A stretch of 64,000 bases of DNA. It comes from Solea solea. Its lineage: Eukaryota > Chordata > Actinopteri > Pleuronectiformes > Soleidae. The translations under genes and the position numbers were made by a program. The stretch lies in contig NC_081147.1 in the NCBI RefSeq assembly GCF_958295425.1, positions 6,221,290-6,285,289 on the forward strand. Direction: 5' to 3'. Each line of letters starts with the position of its first letter. Position 1 is the first letter of the stretch. Shown here piece after piece: positions 21,061 to 32,969 of the stretch. The notes under the pieces are model-generated. The model was not told where the DNA came from, searched no databases, and was given only the letters and a program-made list of their open reading frames with translations.

Positions 21061-21124
21061 CAAGTGTTTAAGGTTCTGTCATGATGTGAATGTGAAAACT
21101 AGTGATAACATTGTCTCTGTTCAT

Positions 21125-22615
21125 GTCACAGACTCTGAAACTCCTGACCTGACTTCAGTCCCAAGATGTTACCACAATTTGAGTGAAGTATTTAGTAAAA
21201 AGAAGGCAAAATCCCTTCCTCCCCACAGGCCTTATGATTGCCCCATTGATTTAATACCAGGGTCCCCTATTCCTAACGGTAGACTGTATTCCATCTCTGG
21301 TCCCGAAAAGAAGGCTATGACTGAGTATATTGAGTCCTCATTAAAGGCTAGTCTTATCCGCCCCTCTTAATCTCCAGCCAGGGCAGGGTTCTTTTTTGTG
21401 GAAAAAAAAGATGGGACACTTTGACCATGTAGAGACTACGCACCACTTAATGACATAACTGTTAAGAATTGGTACCCTCTGCCACTAATGTCATCAGCTT
21501 TTGATCAGCTTCAGCAGGCTAAGGTTTTCACTAAACTAGACCTCCAGAAATGCCTATCATCTGGTTAGGATCAGAGAGGGGATGAATGGAAAACAGGCTT
21601 TAACACTCCTAGTGGCCATTACGAGTACCTAGTCATGCCATTTGGGTTGACCAATGCTCCCGCTGTCTTCCAAGCAATGATCAACGATGTACTGAGAGAC
21701 TTCCTGAACCACTTCGTGTATGTGTATTTAGATGACATATTGATCTTCTCCCCAGATTTAGATTCTCATGTGCCTCATGTACAGCAGGTTCTCCAGCGAT
21801 TGCTGGAGAATCAATTATATGTCAAAACAGAAAAGGGCGAATTCCATGCCGACGCTGTATCTTTCCTCGGCTTCATCATAGCCCCTGGAAAGGTGCAAAT
21901 GGATCCGGCTAAAGTTAGCTCTGTGGCTCAGTGGCCAACACCGGATAGCCGTAAGAACGTTCAACAATTCTAAGGATTTGCTAACTTTTACAGGAGATTT
22001 ATCCGAAACTTCAGTGCCACAGCTGCACCTTTACATGCACTCACTTCTCCTCAGTCTCCCTTCTTGTGGTCCCCTCAAGCTGAGCAGGCCTTCCAACAGC
22101 TCAAAGTGCGGATCACCACTGCCCCATTCTCACAGTTCCTGAACCCAGCCGGCAGTTCGTGGTGGAGGTGGATGCCTCCAATAATGGAGTGGGAGCAGTA
22201 CTCTCCCAGCACTCTGAGAACGACAACAAGCTTCATCCCTGCGCCTTCCTGTCTCGTAAACTCTCGCCGGCAGAGAGAAACTACGATGTTGGGAATCGTG
22301 AGTTATTAGCGGTAAAAAAAGCTTTGGAAGAGTGGAGACATTGGTTAGAGGGTGCGCAGCACCCATTTATTGAATGGACAGATCATAAGAATCTGGAATA
22401 TATTCGCAAAGCAAAAAGACTGAACTCTCGTCAAGCCAGATGGACATTTTTTTTTAACAGAATTAACTTTTTTTTGTCTTATAGGCCGGGGTCCCAGAAC
22501 ACCAAGCCAGATGCCTTGTCCCGTCTGTTTGACCCCGAGCCTACTGCCAAGGAACCGGAGCCCATCCTACCACTGAACCGTGAGGTAGGAGCGATGAGTT
22601 GGCAGATAGAATCTT
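21125..22615 (+). pseudogene. Reverse transcriptase and RNase H of the chromodomain gypsy element
   Basis: [52 protein letters not shown] and the catalytic VYVYLDDIL (about 21716-21742). RT connection: FANFYRRFIRNFS. RNase [36 protein letters not shown] and [10 protein letters not shown], giving its D-E-D set. Then [16 protein letters not shown]. Stops at about 21368, 21422 and 21971, and frameshifts near 21555 and 22150, show it is dead although the active-site residues are still legible. Confidence 0.85.
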
Positions 22616-22639
22616 AGGTCAAGCAGGCTAATGGTGAGA

Positions 22640-23960
22640 ATCCGACACCTAGTGGTTGTCCGGAGAATCGCTTGTTTGTCCCTGTTGATATGCGTCCACA
22701 GGTGATCCATTGGGCTCACACCAGACTGCTCACCTGCCATCCAGGAGTTAAGAGGACCATGCATGTCATTTCCCAGAGGTTTTGGTGGCCCTCCATTGAG
22801 AGGGAGGTACGGGAGTATGTAGAGGCGTGTTCCATCTGTGCCCGCAACAAGACCTCCTCCAGAGCGCAGATGGGGTTGATGCAGCCACTCCCTGTTCCCA
22901 CTTGTCCGTGGGCTGAGATCTCACTCGACTTCGTCACGGGGCTCCCGGTCTCTGAAGGAAACACCACTGTGCTCACAGTGGTAGACAGGTTTTCTAAAAT
23001 GACTCATTTCATAGCATTACACAAGCTTCCATCTGCCAAAAGAACGGCAGAGATTATGATGACTCGCGTATTTCGTATTCATAGTTTTCCCAAAGACATT
23101 GTTTCAGACCGGGGGCCCCAGTTCATATCCAGGTTCTGGAAAGAGTTCTGCAAGCTCATCGGAGCCACTGTCAGCCTCACCTCTGGTTATCACCCAGAAG
23201 CTAACGGCCACACGGAACGCCTCAACCAGGAGTTAGAGACATGTCTTTGATGCCTGGTATAGCAGAATCCGGCTTCCTGGAGCAAGAAGCTGGTGTGGGT
23301 GGAATATGCCCACAACTCTCTTCTCACCTCGGCCACTGGCATGTCTCCATCCCAGTGCGTCTTCGGCTACCAGCCTCCTGTCTTCTCGGAGACGGAAAAG
23401 GAGATCATCGTCCCGTCGGCTCATGCCATGGTCCGGCGATGCCACCGCATCTGGGCAGTCGTCCGTAAGGCCCTCCTACGCAGTGTGGACCGCATGAAGA
23501 GAGGGCTGCTGATCGGAGGCGCCTACCTGCTCCGGCATACAAGCCTGGCCAGAAGGTCTGGCTCTCCACGGGATTTGCCTCTCCAAGTTGCCTCCAGGAA
23601 GTTGGCTCCATGGTTCATGGGGCCTTTCCCAGTGTCCAAGGTCATCGGCTCTTCCTCTGTCTGTCTGCGTTTGCCCCGGTCCATGAGTCCACCCCACCTT
23701 CCACGTCAGCCGGGTGAAACCGGTTAAGGAAAGCCTAATGGTGCCCGCGGCCGTACCCCCTCCACCCCCCAAGATGGTCGACAATGGTCCTGTCTACTCG
23801 GTCAAGGCTCTGCTGGCTGTGCAACAGGGGCTGGGGCAGGCAGTTCCTGGTGGATTGGGAGGGCTACGGTCCAGAGGAACGATCATGGGTTCCTGCAAGC
23901 TTTATTGTGGATCCTGACCTCATCACAGACTTTTACAGACACCACCCTCAGTTATGTGGG
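22640..23960 (+). pseudogene. Integrase with C-terminal chromodomain
   Basis: The zinc-binding module is HTRLLTCHPGVKRT...CSICARNK. The core has catalytic Asp in ISLDFVTG (about 22930), Asp in IVSDRGPQF (about 23108) and Glu in NGHTERLN (about 23218), a complete DDE set. Frames then shift through the C-terminal domain (SPSQCVFGYQPP, PWFMGPFPVSKVI) to a chromodomain: [28 protein letters not shown] (about 23845-23900). The chromodomain places the element among the chromoviruses. A stop after LETCL (about 23248) and at least two frameshifts inactivate it. Confidence 0.85.
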
Positions 23961-23976
23961 CCGTCAGGAGCCGTCC

Positions 23977-23990
23977 CTAGAGGGGGGGTA
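23977..23990 (+). other. Polypurine tract
   Basis: Agaggggggg immediately precedes the TG start of the 3' LTR, the expected plus-strand primer site. Confidence 0.75.
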
Positions 23991-23991
23991 C

Positions 23992-24243
23992 TGTCATATC
24001 TAGAAAGTTGTGTTAAGATATGTTTAGTTTTGCCTTTTTGTCTCCTCCCAGTTAGTGATTATAATTTGTTATTTTGCGTTTTTGCTTATCTAGTGATTCC
24101 TCGATAGAGTGATTTTTTTTTTTTTTTTTGTTACTTTTCCTCTGAGTGATTATTGTTTGATACTTTGTGCATTAAATTTGGATACTTTTGGAAGTTGTCT
24201 CTGAGTCGTGCTATTGCGTTCAAGTCCTTGTTCGGTCGTGACA
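23992..24243 (+). mobile_element. 3' LTR of the chromodomain gypsy element, internally shortened
   Basis: It starts TGTCATATCT after the polypurine tract and ends TCGTGACA. It matches the end of the 5' LTR but is about half its presumed length. Differences between the copies (for example an expanded T-tract at 24113-24129) point to an old insertion. Confidence 0.8.
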
Positions 24244-25085
24244 GTCTATGAAGAGAAGAGACTGTTGATGCTCACAATGAGCTATAATAAGTCAGATTTT
24301 TCTTTTTATTATTATTATTACTATTGTTGTGGTATCAATAAAATGTATACTGGTTGTGGGTTTTTTTTTCTAGCCATTAGAGTGTTATTGGATGAAAAGT
24401 GATTTATTTTTAGAGGAAACGGTTGATAAACACTTCAGAATGAGAGCTACTTTGTTTGACAACTGCATAATTTTTATTGTGTAAATCTAACTTGTGTAGT
24501 ATAGTAAGTAATCTAACAACAAAATCAGTATAACTATTCGGCCTCCTTCCACGAGTCTTTACTGTTGAACTGTGGTGTACACATGAATGCAGGGTAATGT
24601 AAAATATAGCTTTATTCACAAAGGAAAATGTTATAATATAAAATAAACAAGAAGACAAATCTAAAAGAATGTCTAACACAATATGCAAATAAAAAATAAA
24701 TTATGAAACATGTACAGTGGCGACAGAATCTGATGTGACACAGCTTGAGGAGGATTCAATCATGTTCCTAAAGGACAAAGAATAAAATTACACATGAAAT
24801 ATGAACGAAGATTGGACTTTTTTCATTCTCCCAGCATAGTCTCAACCCTTCGAGGTGGGGTCGTCGTGCCTCCCTGAAAATCTCATGAAATTTAAAAAAA
24901 ATTTAGAGGGTCTGCATTTTTACCTGGACTAAATCCTGAATCCTGGTCACAGAGTCAGGATTCTTCCCCTGAGCTTAATGCACTGTCCAATTTGTAGAAA
25001 CTTCCAAAAATCCTTTTGTTTAAGGTTATACTCCTGCTTTATTTCATCATATGACCTCAATACATTTTCGCTAAGCAAGTTTGCA
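24244..25085. other. AT-rich spacer, no gene
   Basis: Contains a short (TTA)n run at 24306-24323. Antisense open frames here have no recognisable motif. Confidence 0.5.
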
Positions 25086-25089
25086 CTGG

Positions 25090-25380
25090 GCGGTTTTCAC
25101 CACCTTCTGCAACGACCGGGCAGTTCCCGTACCAGCCTGCAGTTGGTAAGGATGCTCTTGATGATGCAGCAGTAGAAGTTCACCAGGACGTCTGAAGAGA
25201 GGGGTTTTTTCTTCAGTGTCCTTAGGAAAAAGAGGCACTGGTGAGACTTCTTGAAGAAGTTTGTTGTCCAGGTGAGGTCCTGTGAGATGTGGATCCCCAG
25301 GAATTTGAAGCTGGTCACACGCTCCACCTCCAGTCCATTGATGCGGATGGGTGGATGGTCGTAGTGATCATCAATCCATA
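25090..25380 (-). mobile_element. LINE RT fragment (CR1/Rex-like)
   Basis: The minus strand reads HPPIRINGLEVERVTSFKFL, GIHISQDLTWTTN, CLFFLRTLKKKPLSSDVLVN and FYCCIIKSILTNC, the post-palm region of a fish non-LTR RT. It is about 95 codons long and truncated at both ends. Confidence 0.75.
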
Positions 25381-26605
25381 ATTTCTAACTCAGAGCTAAA
25401 ACATTGATATTCATGTGATTTGTGTTTGTTTATTTTTGTTGTTGTTGTAGAAACCATCTCCATTTGTCAAGTTATTTCGAATTTTAATTATGTGTTGCAT
25501 CGAGATTGATTGCTGACCTTTACCAGAGTATAATCTTGGCCTGTTCGTTATGTCTCAGCATTGTGGAGTCTGCTTATTAAAGGTTTTTTATTAAGGATTT
25601 TTTTCTCCATGTTCTTTCACAATCTTGGTGCCCTGTAATTAATTGTTTATGTAAAGCAACTGAGTTGTTGATTAATTTGGACAAGTCTAAACCTCCCTAA
25701 GTTCCCTGGAGAATTTCAAGTATCCATGCTGCATCGAGTGTTTCAATACAGCCATAAATTCAGAGCAGTTTGTTGGCAACTCTGTGGAGATAATAAAATC
25801 GCTGAGGAAGCATTTGTGCTTAGAATTCCTCACCACTAAATCAGTCACAACTCATTGTTCTGCTGTTTGCTTTGCAACAGTGGTGTGCCAACTGTTCATT
25901 CATGTTGCATTCATCGTGAACTGTTGAATTTTATTAATGTTTTTCAAAATGTTTAATGTGGAAGTTTTGTAACCTGACGGAGCAGATGGTCCATTCTCGT
26001 ACCAATCTGGGAAGGCTATGTGGAAATATTTGGCATCTGATTGGAAGAACCATCTGTCCATCACAATTGCCTCAGCCAGTTGGGAAATACTGAACCTCCT
26101 TTACTCCTTTTCTTTCAGTGAAGAAATACTCACTGATAAAGCCAACCGTCATTACTTACTTTCCTGTTCAGGGATTGCCATAGTTTAGTCAAAACTAAGG
26201 GTGCATTCACACCAGCCTGATTTAGTTGCAGTTAAATAAAACCCTTGTGCATTTACCCCTTTGTTATATTAATTTGGATTAGTGTGAATGTGGTCTGAGA
26301 CCTTTGATGTGCAACAATCAAACTCTGGTCCGCCTGAATGAGGTGGTCTTGGACCACTTGCAAGTGAACTCTGGAGCGTTTGTGTGTGTCAGGGGGGTCC
26401 CCACAAGTGTAACCTAACCTACAGCCCACAGATGTCAGCTGATGTCCTCCAGATGCATGGCAATTAATCTGGGTGTGCCGCCCGCCCTGGTGAATCAGAG
26501 ACCAGGAGATAGTGAAGGCAGAGAAAATTTTTTTTTTTTCACAACAAAAAAAAGGACTTGTTTTCTCAATATTCATTTACAAAATCAAAATGAAAAAACA
26601 GATGT
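25381..26605. other. Mostly unassigned; possible MITE fragment at 26195-26420
   Basis: No gene is seen in 25381-26190. From 26199, gggtgcattcacaccagcctga resembles ends of common fish non-autonomous elements, but I found no matching opposite end. A T-run at 26530-26540 and A-run at 26545-26552 precede the next element. Confidence 0.35.
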
Positions 26606-26611
26606 TAGTTG

Positions 26612-26845
26612 GGTCCGTGTCTCTTTTGGTCATTCGATTTTCAATACAAACGGATATTTAAAAACAAAAAATGAGTGGTTATTTAAATTTTGTTTTAAAA
26701 TACAAAAATTTCAATTGAATTACAAGGCTTTTTTCTTTGTCAATGTCAGAAAGGGATGGACTAAATTTAAAAAATGATTTGTTTTTCTAGTTATAATAAC
26801 AAAAATTAAAATTACTAGAAGACAGGAACGAAAAAATGCTGTATA
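26612..26845 (+). repeat. Left terminal inverted repeat of the 26.6-30.5 kb transposon
   Basis: Blocks shared with the right end include tcttttggtcattcgatttt, acggatatttaaaaacaaa, aaggcttttttctttgtcaa and gtcagaaagggatggactaa. An AT-rich (TA)n region follows at 26838-26900. Confidence 0.85.
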
Positions 26846-27344
26846 TATATATATGTACATAAATATGTATATATCTCTATACAGATATATATATGTACAT
26901 ATAACAACAAAATTATAAGTATAATTATAAAGAATAATTAAAAAACAAATCCACAAAATCAAGGAGTGAAATTGAGCTTGTTTTGAATGAAATTAATGAA
27001 AAGCAGCCCTGACCTGGCCAAGTTACATTCATGAATAAAAGTACTTTTATTTATTTCTGCTATTGTTATTTATTTGCCCCCTTTTCTAATCTTTCAAACA
27101 AAAGGTTAGATATCCATTACCAATACCAATGTAACAGTAGCAGCAACTATCTCTGTTTTCCGTTCAGCGGCCGAAAAGATGAAGATGCTTTGTTTTTTTA
27201 GAGTTCATCTAAGAGCCAGTCTTCACACAATGTTGTAAAAGCATCATTGGCTGCAAAAGATGTGTGGAACAGTGGCAGGAGACAAAATGTGCAAAATGTA
27301 GGGGGAACTCCAGAGACAGCAACATATTTGAGGTTAATGGTCAT

Positions 27345-30182
27345 TCAGAGGTATTGTCTGTTCTGAAATCCCTTTTTGAAGAGGAGTAACATTTTGCACA
27401 AGTCTGATATGTCTGAATATTTCTCTGAAAGCTGATACTCCACTGTAATTTTGTCCTGTTCAGTTGAAAATGGATCAGCTCCAAAAGTAGAATGTGCAGT
27501 CATTTGCGATCCCAGCTGTTGGCTATAAAGGACTGCTGCTTCAACTGAATGAGGCAACAGCTCCTCAGGGATTTGTTTTGGACAACCACTGCCAGCCAAG
27601 TCATTTGGTATCTCTTTACCTGTAAAATAAAGAACATATGGTTGATCTTGAAACTTATGAATGCCTGTTTTAGTTTTCACTGGTTTATTTCACCTGGTAT
27701 TCGGTGAGCGCTGCACCACCTTTGTAACACCAATCTGGCACAACTGGATTGTCAGGTTGGACACACTATGTCTAACAAGGTTGTCATCCATGTCTAGTTC
27801 CTCTTGATCCACCAATTGCAGAAGGGCTGTATTGAGGGGATAGTTGACACGATTATTTACCTCAGGCAAGAGTCGTTCAACTATATGATTCTGAAATCAG
27901 AAACACAGATTTTTCATCAGTTCATTTATTCTGATGGTTTAACGAAAAATATAAATGTTGCTTATGCTGTTTAATATTACGTTTTAACTAGATAAGTTTT
28001 ATGTCCAATGGCATGTTAACCCTGAAAGTCGGAAAGCATAATTGTAAAGAAAATGTATGTAACGGATGGAAGAAAACAGTGCTGCTGATAATAGTTTCAA
28101 TAAAAATGTGCATACCATTAGTGTGTTGTTATAGCAATCATACAAACTATTAAACTGTACCCTTGTTGATGAAGTCTGTAAGTAAGGCTTTCTCTCCTGA
28201 TTTTGGCGATTTGACAACAGCAGCTCCTGCATGAACAGTGTCAAATAAAATTCCCTGCCATGATCTACTAGCACCCGACACATTCCATTGGCAAGTACTG
28301 CAGACCTATTGGATGAAAAAAATAATAATAATTCATGCTAAACTGCTCTGAATAAGTTGTTCTAAGTATTAGCTATGACATGATAACAATATTATAGTCG
28401 ACTGACAATAACAATGTAGATGTTTAGCAGTCATTTAGCCATATTGTGCAACTAAAGGCTTAAGTGTATGGGATTAATAAATGTTGCTTTGTCATTTGCA
28501 GTTTTTTCTTTTTTCTCCATTGTCTTAAAGGAATTATAATTGACAGGTGGGTCAATGAATAGGGGAGATCTGCAAATGGCCAACACAAAAGAGTGGGGCG
28601 GAACTTTGACTGAATACCTTGAGGCCTAATAAAATATTCATGCACAAGATATTTTTGATAAAGAACCATTAGTAATGTGCATATGATGACTGGGCAGGTA
28701 GAGGCAGATAAAACAGCCAGAAGTCTAATAAATTCATAGTTGCATAACTTTCCTAAAAAGTAGCCTTTAAAACCACCAACCAGAGACTACACTTCTGTCA
28801 TATTGTTATGATAGCCAAAATCCCAGACCATATCTAGTATCATAGCACAGCACAATATTGAAATAATATCCATTAATTGTCTTGCAGAAATGACATATTT
28901 AATTAATCCCTTTAGCAACCACAACAATACATGGGCTATTACCTGAAAACATCTTAGTAGATCACTAGGTTGTTTTTTATAGGCATTGTATAATGAGCAA
29001 CAACCTTTTTGCTGAAGCCATCAATGGCTACAACATGGGTGACCCCAAACATAACCAGCTTTTCATCTTGGTCCATATGTACCTTCTGACCCATATAGTC
29101 TGCTTGATATGGTGTGGGGTTGAGATTGTGGGCACCAGAAAAGATAGGAAAATTCATTATCACAAATATGAAATCCCATTACTCCTTCTCTGCAATTGTT
29201 GCAGGTTTTGTAAATATAATTAAATCTATTTGTAAATGTAATCAAATATATTGTCACAAAAATACTTGGTACACAGTTTTTAATAGTGCCAGGTACGTTA
29301 AAGGCGTTTAACGCATGAAGTGTTTCCATAACTCCCGATTGATAAAATGAGTCTCTAAAGTAACGCTAAACTTTAAACAGAGGCACACATACGCATTACA
29401 CAGGTACGCTGGTTATTTGTAGCGCTGCTATTTTAGTTTAATAAACAGACCGCTCCAGTTTGACTGTAGGTGCGCTAACAGTGCTAAAGATGCTAACGGA
29501 GCTAACTGGTAAACGGTGCCTGGACTCCTGTGTCGCGGCACGAAAAACTGCGTTACTTTAGAGACTCATTATAACGATCGGGAGTCAAGTAAAAACGCTG
29601 GTAATGTGCCCAGCACAATTTTTTAATCTTATACAAACTACACATGCATTCCACAGGTTTGATGATGCAACATATAAAGTCTGAGACAGTAACATAGGCT
29701 ACCTGATGTCTTGCTTCGTGATAAGGCTGATGCAAAGTCCTGAGCACTGATCCAATTTCTGTCTCTGCAGCATGCACTCCTTTCATGGCGGGGTACATCA
29801 TCCTCCTTCCCTATATGTAGGTCCTGTCTAAAAAATAAAAACTATGACTTTATCGTTCCAAAATTATCCAAGCTGATATGTTTATCATGAAAATAGACAT
29901 GTGTAACACACACACACACACACACACACACATCAAAGTATCAAAGGGGAGATATAGCAGATTTATACCTCAGTTATGGCTTTAGCCACCTCTAACTCCA
30001 AATGTGTGTTGGGGAGTCCCATCAAGCTTGAGCCTTTTTCAACGCAAAATCTCCTCACATTTCTTGCAGAAAATTCTCTCTCACCCCCATTTTCGTGCAA
30101 TATGCGTGCAGAGATTTCTGCAGATGGCAGGCCTTGTTTTGCCCATGTCTAAAATTATGTCTGAGTAAGGTTCCAAAGACAT
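27345..30182 (-). pseudogene. Six-exon DDE transposase of the integrase type
   Basis: Exon 1 (30182-29969): helix-turn-helix-like start, WAKQGLPSAEISARILHENG. Exon 2 (about 29830-29703): GRRMMYPAMKG, HQPYHEARHQ. Exon 3 (about 29130-28943): YQADYMGQKVHMDQDEKL and VVAIDGFSKKVV, with the first Asp. Exon 4 (28305-28161): VLVDHGREFYL, second Asp. Exon 5 (27890-27694): IVERLLPEVNNRVNYPL, Glu, about 38 residues after the second Asp. Exon 6 (27619-27345): IPEELLPHSVEAAVLY to TGA. Most junctions have GT/AG and acceptors follow pyrimidine tracts. Total about 380 residues. One in-frame TAA near the end of exon 3 (before DVFR), small indels in exons 1 and 2 and a missing AG before exon 3 suggest recent inactivation. 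Confidence 0.75.
29331..29585. mobile_element. 255-bp MITE nested in the transposase intron
   Basis: Inverted ends of 35 bp, ACTCCCGATTGATAAAATGA at the left and its near-complement ending ATCGGGAGT at the right, with gagtctctaaagtaacg shared exactly. The interior has repeated gctaac words. No clear target duplication is visible. It lies between exons 2 and 3. Confidence 0.75.
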
Positions 30183-30264
30183 TTTAGCCTGGGCAAGGCG
30201 AACCACATGTCACTTTGGCGATCTTGCCAGAAAACGTCAACTTCCGGTCGGACAATATGAAAAA

Positions 30265-30505
30265 AACAGGCATTTTTCCGTTTCTGTATTCTAGTGATTT
30301 TAATTTTTGTTATTATATAGAAAATGAAAAACAAATCATTTTTTTTAAATTTAGTCCATCCCTTTCTGACTTTGACAAAGAAAAAAGCCTTATAATTCAA
30401 TTTTAATTGTTGTATTTTAAAACAAAAATTAAATAACCACAATTGTTTTGTTTTTAAATATCCGTTTGCGAATTGAAAATCGAATGACCAAAAGATACAC
30501 GGACC
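30265..30505 (-). repeat. Right terminal inverted repeat of the 26.6-30.5 kb transposon
   Basis: Inverted partner of 26612-26845, ending ...ACACGGACC before TAGTTG. Small indels distinguish it from the left end. Confidence 0.85.
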
Positions 30506-30511
30506 TAGTTG

Positions 30512-30925
30512 GCTATTAGTTTTTGTGTTGTTACAGGAATCTTTTTCTGTAACTTTCGTTTTCTTTGATGCTTTTTGCCTGATTTCCTTAAATCAAATCA
30601 AATGTTGATTGTCTATTCACTGATAAACTGTATGCTAATAATCAAAAATGTTGTAGAATACAAAATGTTGTTGTCACAGAACTCAGGGATTTTATATATT
30701 AGTGTCCAAGAAAATAATGAAAACATTAAGTGCTTTTATGATGATAAAAAAAAACAATTATATTCAGTATTAACCAAAAATATTATTTATGGTCTCATTA
30801 CTATGCTTTGTATATTGTGTATTTTGGTTTAAATATCACTATTAATTACTATTATGGTTAATATATTAATCACAAAATATTAAAATAAAGTCAGGCCAGA
30901 AAACCTGCAAACTCATGATTTTATT
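30512..30925. other. AT-rich spacer, no gene seen
   Basis: A short open frame at 30575-30832 has AT-biased codons and no motif. Confidence 0.45.
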
Positions 30926-31375
30926 ATTAGGAACAATAACAACGTGTTAAAAGTATGTTTGAAGCACTGAACCTGCTGGAAGAAGAAAGAACACCAGATG
31001 AGTTCTGTACAGCATTCAGTGAAGTTATAAAATCCACAGCAGCAAAGACCCTTGCCCAGAAGAGCGAATCACCCATGGATAAGCCAAAGAACACTGGACC
31101 TTATAGACAGAAGGCATGAACTGAAAACACAGGGCAGCACCATAGTAAACGGTGACTTACACTACAAGGAGCTGAATCGACAAATCCAGAGGGAAGCAAG
31201 GAACGACAAGGCAAAGTGGCTAGAAGAACAGTGTGCTGACATGGAACAGGGCCTCGAACGTAGCAGCACCTTAACGAAATTGTACTCCACCATCAAGAAG
31301 CTGCGGCGAGGCTGTCAACCCAGACAAAGGAACATCAAAGCAGATGACAAGGGCATACTACTGGTGTATTACTGA
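30926..31375 (+). mobile_element. LINE fragment between endonuclease and RT domains
   Basis: The first frame gives FEALNLLEEERTPDEFCTAF and EVIKSTAAKTL. After a frameshift near 31050 it continues NHPWISQRTLDLIDRRHELK, YKELNRQIQREARNDKAKWL and TKLYSTIKKLR. HPWIS...LDLI.RR followed by basic helices is the usual linker between APE endonuclease and RT in RTE/Jockey-type LINEs. The 5' end begins in the dispersed repeat word shared with 18415-18440. Confidence 0.6.
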
Positions 31376-31384
31376 CCAATCTAC

Positions 31385-32045
31385 AAAATATACGGTTACC
31401 CTTTATTTTACAATCCGCTAATTACCTTGCATTTACCAAGAAACTAGATGGTAACAAAATGTAATTAATAGGAAAGTTCCAAAATAACTTTATGTAATTA
31501 CTAAATTATTACCTAGTAAGTACATGGAAACATACTAGGAAACTAGATGGTAAACAATCTATGTATTAAGAAAGTACCCATACAGAAAGAATACTAAGTA
31601 CTACATTATTACTTAGTAAGTACATTAAAACCTTTAAGGAAACTAGATTGTTATATGTAAATACTAAGTTATAACATGCTAAATACATGAAAACATACTA
31701 GAAAAGTAGATGGTATTTCAATATACATATTAACAAAGTACCAGAATGAAAGATTAAAATAAAATATCACCTTTTGTGTACTTAACATGTTGTAGGACTG
31801 TAAAATAAAGCAGTGCATATTTCCCTGTAAATACAGAGTACTTTATTACCAAATACACATAATCAACCTTTAGGTGGATATGTATTAGTAAATTAGGATA
31901 AGAAGTACAAAGCTATTATCTATTAGGTACATGGAAACATATTAGGAAGCTATGGTATAAAAATATATTCCTTAGGAAGGTAGCCAAATAAATGTTTAGC
32001 GAGTACTAAGTTATTACCCTGCATGCACATGATACTAATTAACAC
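31385..32045. repeat. Degenerate tandem array, roughly 100-bp period
   Basis: The module gaaactagatggta ... taagtacatggaaacatacta recurs at about 31440, 31538, 31636, 31700 and 31930 with drift and indels. It is very AT-rich (TTAC/GTAA words). No coding sequence. Confidence 0.65.
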
Positions 32046-32348
32046 CACAATACGTACATGTATATACCATAGAAATGGCAACCTTAAAATGGTTGGATTT
32101 ATTAAACCACCAGTCTTCTTTAACAATTACACTTATTCATTAAATCACCCCTTGTTGAAGCTCACAGATGTTCTTCTTATTTAACTGAACACCAAATTTT
32201 ACATTTACATTTAACAATTATTAACAAATAAACTGACATTATAGTTTCACTGGCTTGAATTACATATTATATTTTGAATACAGAAAAAAAACAAAAACAA
32301 AAAAAACAATACACCTACAAGGCCTACACTGCACGACCATCAAGTTAC

Positions 32349-32507
32349 CTCTCTTTCCAAAAGAGTATGATGTGCTGTCCTTTGTCTTGTTCTTATTCCT
32401 CTTCCTCTTATTTCTCTTCTCCTGCCCAGAGGAACTGGAAGAAGTCTCAGTGTCGTCATCAGATGTAGATGAGCTGGAAATGGGTCCACATTTCTTTTTC
32501 TTTGGCG
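32349..32507 (-). CDS. Possible internal exon, Ser/Asp/Lys-rich
   Basis: A 159-nt open stretch on the minus strand is bounded by ...ctattag at its 5' side and GAG/GTAACT at its 3' side. It encodes APKKKKCGPISSSSTSDDD and EKRNKRKRNKNKTKDS, a low-complexity basic/acidic segment. No partner exon is found within 1 kb. I do not recognise the gene; it could be chance in a repeat-rich region. Confidence 0.3.
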
Positions 32508-32969
32508 CTAATAGACAGAAATACAAATTAATGAATATTACCTACAATAAAAGCTATCTTAGCCATTGTACATGGCCTGTGTCAGACCTGAGGCTCCACC
32601 TTAGTTTTGCCACTAGATGGAGCCATTCTGCACATCCAGGGGTCAGGCAGTTTGCAATCAAGCCTTAAAGGGGACATATTATGCAAAATCAACCTTTTAA
32701 TCATTTTAATACTTATATTTGGGACTCTGGAGGGCCTACCAATCGCCAAAGTGTGGAAAAGAATACTCAGTCCTTTTTTCGTGGTCCCCCTTAGTGTAAG
32801 TATAGGCGATAAAACACATGTTGAATTCCCTGCGCATTATGACGGCAGCATGCGCATTTCACCGCAAATGTTACCACCCCATCAGTAAGTTTACTTCGAG
32901 AGCTCCACCTTAGCTCCACCTTGTCCCTATAAAATGCAAGAGTGGAGGCGAGGGAGGAAGAGCGGTATT

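Larger units (their letters stand above)
26612..30505 (-). mobile_element. Complete DNA transposon with integrase-like DDE transposase (IS3EU/Ginger-like)
   Basis: It is bounded by a 6-bp target duplication TAGTTG (26606-26611 and 30506-30511). Termini are inverted repeats starting GGTCCGTGT and continuing about 235 bp inward (26612 to about 26845; 30505 to about 30265), roughly 85-90% alike by eye. The 3894-bp element holds one minus-strand, six-exon transposase gene (27345-30182). The 6-bp duplication and integrase-type core fit what I recall of the IS3EU superfamily; Ginger elements are the alternative. A (CA)n run (29909-29931) and a nested MITE (29331-29585) lie in introns. Confidence 0.8.

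Noticed and set aside
26838..26900. (TA)n region as an origin or cruciform of functional importance
   Set aside because: A simple AT microsatellite next to a transposon end; nothing beyond composition supports a function.
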